DNA of 64,000 nucleotides from Bacillus sp. CECT 9360 (GTDB lineage Bacteria; Bacillota; Bacilli; Bacillales; DSM-1321), in the NCBI RefSeq assembly GCF_918741275.1, contig NZ_CAKKNA010000003.1, positions 248,001 through 312,000 on the forward strand. Reading direction: 5' to 3'. The notes under the pieces were generated by a model that saw nothing but the letters and a program-made list of their open reading frames with translations, was not told the origin of the DNA and did not search any database. The position numbers were made by a program, and so were the translations under genes. This document shows positions 37,032 to 45,100 of this stretch, piece by piece. The first letter of the stretch is position 1, and every line of letters begins with the position of its first letter.

Positions 37032-39545
37032 TTATGCTTCTAACTGGCCATGGCAGTTTTTGTACTTTTTGCCGCTGCCACATGGGCATAGGGCATTGCG
37101 GCCGACATCCGCTTTTTTACGAGCAGGCTTTTTCTTCACGGTTTCTCCGTCTTCCTTCGGATTAACTGCCTGTCCTTTCGCCACTTCCTGGCGCTCAAGA
37201 TTATTTTGGATTTCCGCTTTCATGATATATTTCGCGACTTCATCCTCGATCGAAGCAATCATAGCCTCAAACATCGCAAATCCTTCATGCTGATATTCCT
37301 GAAGCGGATTGATCTGTCCATAGGCACGTAGGTGGATACCCTGACGCAATTGATCCATTGCATCGATATGGTCCATCCACTTGCTATCAACCGCACGAAG
37401 CACGATTACTTTTTCAAATTCACGCATTTGCTCAGCAGAAAGCTGCTCTTCTTTTTCATCATAGCGCTCTTTAATCTTGGCAAGGATACTATCAGCAATC
37501 TCACCGGCATCCTTATCTTTCAGGTCTTCCTCGGTAATATCGCCTTCATTTAAAAGATTGGCATTCACATAGTCAAGGGTTGCTTGAAGGTTCCAGTGTT
37601 CTTCGTCACCCATCGGTGCAAAGGAATCCACGCTGCGGCGGACAGAAGAATCAATCATGCGCTCGACGATGCTTCTTAGATTTTCACTTTCCAATACATC
37701 GAAACGCTGCTTATAAATGATTTCACGCTGTTGGCGCAATACATCATCATATTGCAGTAATTGTTTACGGGCATCAAAGTTGTTACCCTCCACACGTTTT
37801 TGTGCGGATTCAACTGCTCTTGTTACCATCCGGCTTTGAATTGGCTGGGTATCGTCCATCCCTAGCCTTGTCATCATTGCCTTCATATTATCGGAACCAA
37901 AGCGGCGCATTAATTCATCTTCCATGGAAAGATAGAATTGCGTAACACCTGGATCACCCTGACGCCCGGAACGTCCGCGCAGCTGGTTGTCAATCCGGCG
38001 GCTTTCATGACGTTCCGTCCCGATAACGGCAAGCCCGCCACGTTCAACCACACCTTCGCCCAGCTTAATGTCCGTACCACGGCCGGCCATGTTCGTCGCG
38101 ATTGTCACCGAGCCCTGTTCACCGGCGTTCGCAATGATCTCTGCTTCACGTTCGTGGTTTTTGGCGTTTAACACGTCGTGACGGATGCCTTTTTTCTGTA
38201 AATATGTCGAAATGATTTCCGATGTTTCGATTGCCACCGTACCGACAAGAACAGGCTGCCCTTTCGCATTGCGCTCAGCGATATCCTCAACAACCGCGCG
38301 GAATTTTCCGTCCATCGAAGCATAGATTAAATCTGCCCGGTCATCACGGACGATTTCGCGATTGGTCGGAATCACGATAACATGCATATTATAGATATTA
38401 CGGAATTCCTCTTCTTCCGTTTTCGCTGTACCGGTCATACCGGAAAGCTTTTCGTACATACGGAAGTAGTTCTGGAATGTGATCGTCGCAAGTGTCATGC
38501 TTTCGTTCTGGATCTCTAAGCCTTCCTTCGCTTCAATGGCCTGATGCAATCCATCGCTATAGCGGCGTCCCTTCATCAAACGTCCGGTAAATTGGTCAAC
38601 GATAACCACTTCGCCGTCCTGTACCACATAGTCCACATCATTGAACATGGTGACATGTGCCTTTAATCCTTGATTAATATGGTGATTCAGTGCAACATGC
38701 CGGATATCGAATAAGTTGTCGATATTAAAAGCACGCTCAGACTTATTGATACCTTCTTCAGTAAGCTGAACACTTTTTGTTTTTTCATCATACGTATAAT
38801 CGGTGTCTTTTTGCAGCGTCCGTACAAAGGCATTAGCTTGCATATACAGCTGTGCTGATTTTTGTGCAGACCCGGAAATAATCAACGGCGTACGTGCTTC
38901 ATCAATCAGGATGGAGTCAACTTCATCAATAACCGCGTAATGAAGCGGGCGTTGAACCATTTGGTCTTTATAAAGAACCATGTTATCACGCAGATAATCA
39001 AAGCCAAGCTCATTGTTCGTGCTGTACGTAATGTCCGCATTATACGCTTCCTGCTTTTCTTCCTTGGATAAACCATTCAGGTTAAGGCCTACAGTTAAAC
39101 CAAGGAATTCATAGAGCTTACCCATTTCAGTAGCATCACGGCTTGCAAGGTATTCGTTGACCGTAACGAGGTGAACGCCTTTACCGGTAAGCGCGTTTAA
39201 ATAGACAGGCAATGTGGAGGTCAATGTTTTACCTTCCCCGGTCTTCATCTCGGAGATATTCCCGTCATGAAGCGAGATACCACCCATGAGCTGTACATAG
39301 AACGGATACAATCCAAGTGCGCGTTTCGCTCCTTCACGAACGACGGCGAAAGCTTCGACAAGCAGATCATCAACCGTTTCACCGTTTTGATAACGCTGCT
39401 TGAATTCATCCGTTTTCGCGCGCAATTCATCATCGGATAATGCCTCCATCCGTGACGCCAGCGCCTCGATCTGATCAGCAAGCTTTTCCAGGCGTTTCAA
39501 TTCGCGCTTATTGGGATCAAACACTTTATTTAATATATTAAGCAT
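37032..39545 (-). CDS. secA: Preprotein translocase ATPase SecA
   Basis: Motor of Sec-dependent export. 837 residues from ATG 39545 (GAGGAG nine bases upstream). Walker A MKTGEGKT (about 100-107), DEVD Walker B ([13 protein letters not shown], about 207), motif [13 protein letters not shown], and the C-terminal zinc tail [13 protein letters not shown] (about 818-830). Length is standard. In B. subtilis secA directly follows hpf; here a ten-kilobase insertion separates them. Confidence 0.99.
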   Translation of the reverse strand: MLNILNKVFDPNKRELKRLEKLADQIEALASRMEALSDDELRAKTDEFKQRYQNGETVDDLLVEAFAVVREGAKRALGLYPFYVQLMGGISLHDGNISEMKTGEGKTLTSTLPVYLNALTGKGVHLVTVNEYLASRDATEMGKLYEFLGLTVGLNLNGLSKEEKQEAYNADITYSTNNELGFDYLRDNMVLYKDQMVQRPLHYAVIDEVDSILIDEARTPLIISGSAQKSAQLYMQANAFVRTLQKDTDYTYDEKTKSVQLTEEGINKSERAFNIDNLFDIRHVALNHHINQGLKAHVTMFNDVDYVVQDGEVVIVDQFTGRLMKGRRYSDGLHQAIEAKEGLEIQNESMTLATITFQNYFRMYEKLSGMTGTAKTEEEEFRNIYNMHVIVIPTNREIVRDDRADLIYASMDGKFRAVVEDIAERNAKGQPVLVGTVAIETSEIISTYLQKKGIRHDVLNAKNHEREAEIIANAGEQGSVTIATNMAGRGTDIKLGEGVVERGGLAVIGTERHESRRIDNQLRGRSGRQGDPGVTQFYLSMEDELMRRFGSDNMKAMMTRLGMDDTQPIQSRMVTRAVESAQKRVEGNNFDARKQLLQYDDVLRQQREIIYKQRFDVLESENLRSIVERMIDSSVRRSVDSFAPMGDEEHWNLQATLDYVNANLLNEGDITEEDLKDKDAGEIADSILAKIKERYDEKEEQLSAEQMREFEKVIVLRAVDSKWMDHIDAMDQLRQGIHLRAYGQINPLQEYQHEGFAMFEAMIASIEDEVAKYIMKAEIQNNLERQEVAKGQAVNPKEDGETVKKKPARKKADVGRNALCPCGSGKKYKNCHGQLEA

Positions 39546-39767
39546 TCTCAAACGCTCCTCTTAAAAAGTTATCGAAAAAAAATACTATCTGCCTTTAAAT
39601 TTTTCACATAAAAAAGAATACATCTTCGGGTAAATACAATGCACTCTTAATTCTAACATTTCTATAGATTGGGTACAACTTCATGTATCTAAATTAAATA
39701 TGGATAATCACATTGGAATCCTGCTAAAATAAATTATAACGAAAAACGATATTCAGGATGTGAAGCA

Positions 39768-40088
39768 ATGATTGGCGACCGCGTTAAAAAGCTCAGAGAA
39801 GAAAGAAAGATGTCGATGACAGAACTTGCCGAAAAGGCCGGAGTGGCAAAATCTTATGTAAGTTCTCTCGAAAGAAATCTACAAACCAACCCCTCCATAC
39901 AATTTCTTGAAAAAATTTCATCCGTGCTCGACGTTTCGATTGATTCTCTTCTGCATGACGAAATGGACACCGAGCACCTCGATGCAGATTGGCTGAAAAT
40001 CGTTCAGGAAGCCATGGAATCAGGCGTGCCCAAAGAGCAGTTCCGAGAATTCATAGAGTTCAATAAATGGAGATTGAAGAAAGATTAA
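39768..40088 (+). CDS. sinR: SinR-like biofilm master regulator
   Basis: 106 residues. N-terminal XRE helix-turn-helix (4-60, AEKAGVAKSYVSSLERNLQTNPSI nearly matching B. subtilis SinR) and a C-terminal dimerisation segment (about 74-104, DADWLKIVQEAMESGVPKEQFREFIEFNKWR) that in SinR tetramerises and binds SinI. SinR represses matrix genes (eps, tapA-sipW-tasA) by binding GTTCTYT sites. A matching site cluster occurs at 41925-42100. Convergent with sinI rather than downstream of it. Confidence 0.92.
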   Translation: MIGDRVKKLREERKMSMTELAEKAGVAKSYVSSLERNLQTNPSIQFLEKISSVLDVSIDSLLHDEMDTEHLDADWLKIVQEAMESGVPKEQFREFIEFNKWRLKKD

Positions 40089-40150
40089 TCCAAGCATGGA
40101 GAATGGCACTTCTTTATATTACCGGCTCGAGCCCCTTTCTCTAAGAAAGC

Positions 40151-40210
40151 AAATAAATCCCTTAAACAAAGCGCCAGCGATACTTGACGTCTTGTTTAAG
40201 GGATTTATTT
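40151..40210. terminator. Bidirectional terminator between sinR and sinI
   Basis: A 19-bp stem AAATAAATCCCTTAAACAA with complementary arm ending in ATTTATTT; T-rich tails on both strands. It separates the convergent genes. Confidence 0.9.
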
Positions 40211-40228
40211 CGTTCTGGCTATTATCAC

Positions 40229-40366
40229 TTACACTGCTTTTGGTTTAACATTTGACTGCAAAAATTCTCTAACTTCAGTCACATTCAATCCGGTTTGCTT
40301 TGCCTGCGCAATTAGCTCGAGCCATTCCCGATCCAATTTCACCTGTTCTGCCATTTTTAATTCCAT
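40229..40366 (-). CDS. sinI: SinI-like SinR antagonist
   Basis: 45 codons from ATG 40366, with GGGAGG eight bases upstream, to TAA at 40229. It translates to a small helical protein with the SinI core LDREWLELIAQAKQTGLN...VREFL, aligning with LDQEWVELMVEAKEANIS...IRKYL of B. subtilis SinI. SinI binds SinR as a heterodimer and frees SinR targets. Here the gene is preceded by a c-di-GMP-I riboswitch and its own sigma-A promoter, unlike B. subtilis sinI, which is switched on by Spo0A. Convergent to sinR. Confidence 0.85.
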   Translation of the reverse strand: MELKMAEQVKLDREWLELIAQAKQTGLNVTEVREFLQSNVKPKAV

Positions 40367-40400
40367 CCAGATAACCTCCCAAAATACCTAAAGTATTTCA

Positions 40401-40476
40401 GGCAGTCCAGCCGCCCTAGCAGGATACCCTACCGTAGACCCGTGACTTTGCGTCCTTATCTTTCAATAAGTTTGCC
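40401..40476 (-). promoter_or_regulatory. c-di-GMP-I (GEMM) riboswitch upstream of sinI
   Basis: On the minus strand the aptamer opens with GGCAAAC, has GAAA in the first hairpin loop region, the invariant GGACGCAAAG, the CGGGTCTACGG turn, and closes with GGCTGGACTGCC. These are the core elements of the c-di-GMP-I class. The 34-nt platform between aptamer and start has a small AAATAC/GTATTT stem and the GGGAGG ribosome site but no terminator, so control is probably at translation. Confidence 0.85.
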
Positions 40477-40527
40477 TTTTTCTGTATTACTGCAGATTAT
40501 GTCCGCAAGTGTAATTATACAGATGAT

Positions 40528-40556
40528 ATATTAATGAATTTGTAGATTTATGTCAA
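40528..40556 (-). promoter_or_regulatory. Sigma-A promoter of the riboswitch-sinI transcript
   Basis: TTGACA (40556-40551) and TAATAT (40533-40528) with a 17-bp spacer on the minus strand. Transcription would start about 45 nt before the aptamer. Confidence 0.8.
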
Positions 40557-40617
40557 CAAATACGAAAAAGTTTCGACAAAAATCGAGACACGTCCCCCCT
40601 ATGAAGAAGAGCCTCTG

Positions 40618-40791
40618 CTATTTTTTCACGATTTCTAACTGAGGTATTTTTTTATAATATCTCTCCATGCTCGTCGCATTGTAAGCTCTTTGTCCAGTCA
40701 GGTCATAGCCGCAAGTCGAACAAAGCCATTGCCCTCTCTTTGAACTGCTGTACGAAGGCCGCTGGCATTGGTAACAGGTTTTTAGGAACAT
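40618..40791 (-). CDS. Small zinc-ribbon protein
   Basis: 57 residues from ATG 40791 (AAAGGGGG upstream). Two cysteine pairs CYQCQ and CSTCG 19 residues apart form a likely zinc ribbon; the C-terminus is basic and aromatic (YYKKIPQLEIVKK). No known family. Located 68 bp after the exported-protein gene, with a hairpin between. Confidence 0.65.
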   Translation of the reverse strand: MFLKTCYQCQRPSYSSSKRGQWLCSTCGYDLTGQRAYNATSMERYYKKIPQLEIVKK

Positions 40792-40818
40792 ACAACAACC
40801 CCCTTTTATCAGTAAAAG

Positions 40819-40840
40819 GAGCCTCCAGTTTTGGAAGCTC
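40819..40840 (-). terminator. Hairpin after the 40860 gene
   Basis: GAGCTTCC/GGAGGCTC stem (one G-T pair), six-base loop, followed by CTTTTACTG on the minus strand. Probably a partial terminator before the zinc-ribbon gene. Confidence 0.55.
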
Positions 40841-40859
40841 TTTGTCATCACAATACTTA

Positions 40860-41333
40860 TTATTTACCAGTGAATGCAGGATATTTTGCAAGCTCTATTT
40901 TGATCTGGTCTTCAGCGGCCTCATTCACGCTTTTATTCGCTTCGGTTACTTTGCTGTCGACTTTGTTTGTTATCTTCGTTTTCCCTTCATCCACCGCTGT
41001 GTTGACGGTTGAATCGATATCGGCTTTCAATTGCTTATAATTGGTTTCTACAGCACCGTTCCCGCGAGTGATCTCTTTGCCGGCATGTCCCGCTAATTCA
41101 TTCACGCCTCTATTTGCTGCATTCGTAACATCTACTCTAATCTTGTCTTCATAGGGTTGGCTGGTTACTGCTCTTCCTGTAGCATCCGCTGCCTTGTCTG
41201 TTGCAAAACCAAGTAATTTCGCCAACTCATTAATGAATCCGAAGCTGTTTGCCGCTACACCCCCGCCAAAAGCCAAAACGACTACTAATGATCCTGCTAA
41301 AATTCTACCTTTTACCGTTTTTAATAATTTCAT
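40860..41333 (-). CDS. Exported helical protein of unknown function (paralogue of 41431)
   Basis: 157 residues from ATG 41333 (GAGGAG upstream). A basic N-terminus and hydrophobic segment (ILAGSLVVVLAFGGGVAANS) form a signal peptide. The mature part is predicted helical, rich in Ala/Lys/Asp/Asn with recurring KxxAD, NKVDSKVTEAN and EGKTK patterns. It resembles the adjacent 41431 protein in size, layout and composition. Located in the SinR-controlled candidate operon. No family recognised. Confidence 0.72.
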   Translation of the reverse strand: MKLLKTVKGRILAGSLVVVLAFGGGVAANSFGFINELAKLLGFATDKAADATGRAVTSQPYEDKIRVDVTNAANRGVNELAGHAGKEITRGNGAVETNYKQLKADIDSTVNTAVDEGKTKITNKVDSKVTEANKSVNEAAEDQIKIELAKYPAFTGK

Positions 41334-41430
41334 ATACCTTTCTCCTCTCCGGCTTACAGCCTGTTTACTTCTGGAAAGCATGCTTGCTTGCCCCAATTAA
41401 AATGGTCACACTTCTATTTATTTCAGCTAC

Positions 41431-41898
41431 TTACCGACTTTTTTCTAAAGCTTTATCGATTAGGGCTTTCCCTTTGCCGATGTTTTCGTCAGTTTGAGTT
41501 TTGATATTCTTTTTACCTTCCTCAATCTCGGCATTTGCGGCATCATCGATTGATTTCATTTTTTCATCGCGGTATTTCTTTAATTCATCAATACCCCGGT
41601 AAATTTCAGCCTTTTTATAGTCAACAATTTCTTGTGTTATAACATTATTTGTTGTCTTTATATATTCAGTTATTTCTATACTGTATTGACTGCCAGCCTT
41701 TGAAATTTCTCTGTCAATTTCGGGTAACATCGGGTTTACTAGCGCTGTGACTAAGTTTTGAAATCCGGTTCTTAATTCATCAACCGTAGCAAAAGCTGTC
41801 GTTCCAGCCGAAAGAGATGTCGCCAATAAAATCGCGAAACTCAACTTTCTCATTTTGCTTTTTCTTTCAGCTCGTCTTTTATATTTTAAACTTTCCAT
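41431..41898 (-). CDS. Exported helical protein of unknown function
   Basis: 155 residues from ATG 41898, after AAGGAGGAGG. The basic stretch KYKRRAERKSKMRKLS precedes a signal peptide (FAILLATSLSAGTTAFA). The mature protein is helical with Lys/Glu/Asp repeats and a final segment EGKKNIKTQTDENIGKGKALIDKAL similar to the 40860 protein. It is the first gene after a promoter region with several SinR-type half-sites. No family recognised. Confidence 0.75.
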   Translation of the reverse strand: MESLKYKRRAERKSKMRKLSFAILLATSLSAGTTAFATVDELRTGFQNLVTALVNPMLPEIDREISKAGSQYSIEITEYIKTTNNVITQEIVDYKKAEIYRGIDELKKYRDEKMKSIDDAANAEIEEGKKNIKTQTDENIGKGKALIDKALEKSR

Positions 41899-41924
41899 CT
41901 CTTCCTCCTCCTTCTGCATATTTC

Positions 41925-41961
41925 GTTCTTTTTACTCTTGTTTTTGTTCTTTTTACAGAAC
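41925..41961. promoter_or_regulatory. SinR-type operator cluster
   Basis: GTTCTTT at 41925 and 41946 (21 bp apart) and an inverted repeat GTTCTTTTTACAGAAC at 41946-41961. GTTCTYT is the SinR recognition sequence. The cluster covers the region just downstream of the TATACT -10 (41976-41971, minus strand), where a repressor would block transcription. Confidence 0.65.
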
Positions 41962-42085
41962 ACGTAGTTTAGTATAGTACAAAAGATATAGGATTGGAAA
42001 GTATTAAAATTGGTTATTTTTTCTATAAAAAGAGCATTTTACTTTCCCTTTCTTGAATTTACTTCTAATTCCTCTATTTCTAAAA

Positions 42086-42100
42086 AGAACAATTTGTTCT
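42086..42100. promoter_or_regulatory. Second SinR-type dyad
   Basis: AGAAC-AATTT-GTTCT, about 110 bp upstream of the likely promoter of the 41431 gene. Together with 41925-41961 it gives five half-sites in 180 bp. Confidence 0.5.
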
Positions 42101-42105
42101 ATATA

Positions 42106-42150
42106 AAGATGAAAAGCACCATCCAATAACTGGATAGTGCTTTTCATCTT
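42106..42150 (-). terminator. Terminator of the giant surface-protein gene
   Basis: A 14-bp stem AAGATGAAAAGCAC with an imperfect inner hairpin, ending 11 bp from the stop codon; T-tract TTTATA on the minus strand is short. Confidence 0.7.
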
Positions 42151-42160
42151 TATCTTATTC

Positions 42161-45100
42161 TTACCAAGAAAAATTGTCTCGGCCATATGATACTTGGCCT
42201 GATGTTTTCCCAGGATTGTAGAGATCAAATTCTACGTAGCCGCTTACCCAGTTAAAGAAGCTGAGTCCAAATGGCCATTTGCTTAATCCTAGCCCAACAC
42301 GGACTGTGAATAATGCCTTGTTTCCATTTAGCGCCTGTGAAGATGCTTCTATTTTAACAGGAAGCAATACGAAAAATTGTTTTTGAATTTCCGCTTTATT
42401 TCCTGCGGCGTCGGTTGCTTGAATCGTAAGGTTATACTTACCGGGTTTGCTTAAAGTTAGTCCTGCACCCTCTTCAACAACTCGTGGATCCCCAGTAGCA
42501 TAAGGACTTGAAATAATCATTTTCCTATCGCCCAGACCAGACAATTGGTCTTCTAAAGAATACGTAAACTGAAGCGAATTCCAGAATTGATAACGGACTT
42601 TTCCGTCCATATTAATGACCGGGGCCGTTTTGTCAATCTTCACTTCCGCACTTTGTATTTCTTCTTTATTGCCAGCGTGGTCAACGGAGTAATAAGTGAT
42701 TCGATTGATTCCTTCTGCATCAACAATGAAGGAAGTGCCTTCTTGATACTCCGATCCATTAATTGAGTAGTACGTCTTAGCTACTCCACTATGCGTGTCA
42801 GTTGCTGTTAATGTGACAGCCACATCTTCTTTGGTCCATGTGTCAGTCGCATTCGAATCAGTAACCGGCGCGGTTTTATCGGTCTTCACTTCAATCGTTT
42901 TTACTTCTTCCTTGTTGCCGGCTGCGTCAACAGAGTAAAAAGTAATTTCGCTGGCACCCTCTTTATCGACTGCTAAAGAAGTACCTTCCTGATACTCTGA
43001 TCCATTAATAGAGTAATAGGTTTTCGCTACTCCACTACCCGCATCGGTTGTTATCAATGTTATAACTAAATCTTTGCTTGCCCATGTATCAGGAATAATC
43101 GTTTCGGTAACCGGTGCGGTTTTATCAATCTTTACTTCCGCAATCCGGACTTCTTCTTTGTTGCCAACCTCGTCTACTGAGTAATAAGAGACTTGGTTTA
43201 CAGCCTCTTTATCGACTGTAAAGGACGTACCTTCCTGATACTCTGATCCATTAATAGAGTAATAGGTTTTCGCTATTCCACTGCCGCTATCAGTTGCCGT
43301 CAAGGTCACTGCTACGTCGCTATTTCCCCATGTATCAGGGACATTCGACTCGGTTACCGGCGCGGTCATGTCAATCTTTACTTCCGCAGTGCGGACTTCT
43401 TCTTTGTTTCCGGCCACATCAATGGAATAATACGTGACTTCGTTCACACCTTCTTTTTCTACTGTAAAAGAAGTACCTTCCGAATAATCCGAACCATTAA
43501 CAGAGTAATAGGTTTTCGCTACTCCATTGCCGGCGTCAGTTGCCGTCAAAGTCACCGCTACTTCTCCATTTCCCCATGTGTCAGGGACATTCGATTCAGT
43601 AACGGGAGCGGTTTTGTCAATGTTAAATTTGACCGTTCTTACTGCTTCCTTGTTTCCGGCCTCATCCATGGAATAATACGAGACTTGGCTGGCGCCTTCT
43701 TTTTCAACCATTAGAAAAGTGCCTTCCTGATATTCAGAGCCATCAATAGAGTAATAGGTTTTCGCCACTCCGCTTTGCGCGTCAGTCGCTGTCAGTGCCA
43801 CTTCTACATCTTTATTCGACCATGTATCAGTCGCATTAGATTCAGTAACCGGCGCTGTTTTATCAATCTTTACCTCTATTGTTTTTTTAGTTTCTGTATT
43901 ACCAACCTTATCAACCGAATAGAAAGACAGTTTATTTACGCCTTCTTCTTCTACTGAAATGGTGTTCCCTTCTACAAATGGGCTATCGTTCAAGGAATAA
44001 AATGTTTTCGCCACTCCCGTCTCGTCATCGGTGGCATCTAATGTGATTTCTTGTATTTGATTGGTCCATTTTGTTGACGCATTAGCAACTGTTTCAGGCG
44101 CCTTTGTATCAACGATTAATTTCGCCAATACGACATTGGATGGTGCTGATTCGCCAAATGAATTACTGCTGGATGTAACGTAATATTCGTGATTGGCATA
44201 CGTCAGATTTTGCAGCGTGTATGAAAGGTTATTAATGTTCTTTGCCACCAATACCGGCTGACCATCAACGATTTCATAGATATTATAACCGTTTGCGTAC
44301 GTCGTAAAGCTCCAGCTGATCCGTGCACTTGTCGGGTTCAATACTGTCAGACTGGCTACTGGAGCCTGCATTTCAGGATACACAATGTCTTCGGTCACTA
44401 TATTGGACGGTGCAGATTCACCAAAACGGGTATTGTATGCCGTGACTTCGTAAGAGTGAATATCTTCTGTTAGATTGTAGACTTTGTGATTCAGGGCTGT
44501 CCCTTTGTAGATTAGCTCCTTGTTACTATCCGTCACTTTATAAACTCTGTATTCATTTGCCCAAGTGACAGCTTTCCACGATAACGTAATGTTATTCGCA
44601 TTAAACACACTTGCTTCTAATACAGGAGGCTGTACCACTGGCCAAATCAAGTTAAACTTAACTTCACTTGATTCCGGTGATTTCCCAAAGCGATTGCTGA
44701 TGGAATGAACCGCGTAAGTATAATCACCCTCCGGCATATTCGTAAACGCTGTAGATGTTCCTGTCACAGCCCTTTTGAAGATCTTTTCACCATCAACAAT
44801 TTGGTAAACGTTGTACCCTGTTGCATAGGTGGAAGCTGTCCATCTCAAGGTAATATCATTTCCACCAGTAATACTATGTGTTGGATTAACTGGTGCCTGC
44901 ATGATCGGGAAAACCAATAACAAGCTTACGCTGCTGCTTTCTGCAGATTCTCCGAAACGGTCACTAAAAGCGTGGACTTCGAATGTATAATCGCCCTGAG
45001 GCATATTCGTAAATACCGTCGATGTTCCTGGTACAGTCCTATTTAAAACTTTTTCCCCATCAATAATCTGATAGACTTTATAGGATGTAGCATAGGTAAC

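Noticed and set aside
42161-42400. LPXTG sortase anchor on the giant surface protein
   Set aside because: The C-terminus ends DNFSW without LPXTG, hydrophobic helix or basic tail.
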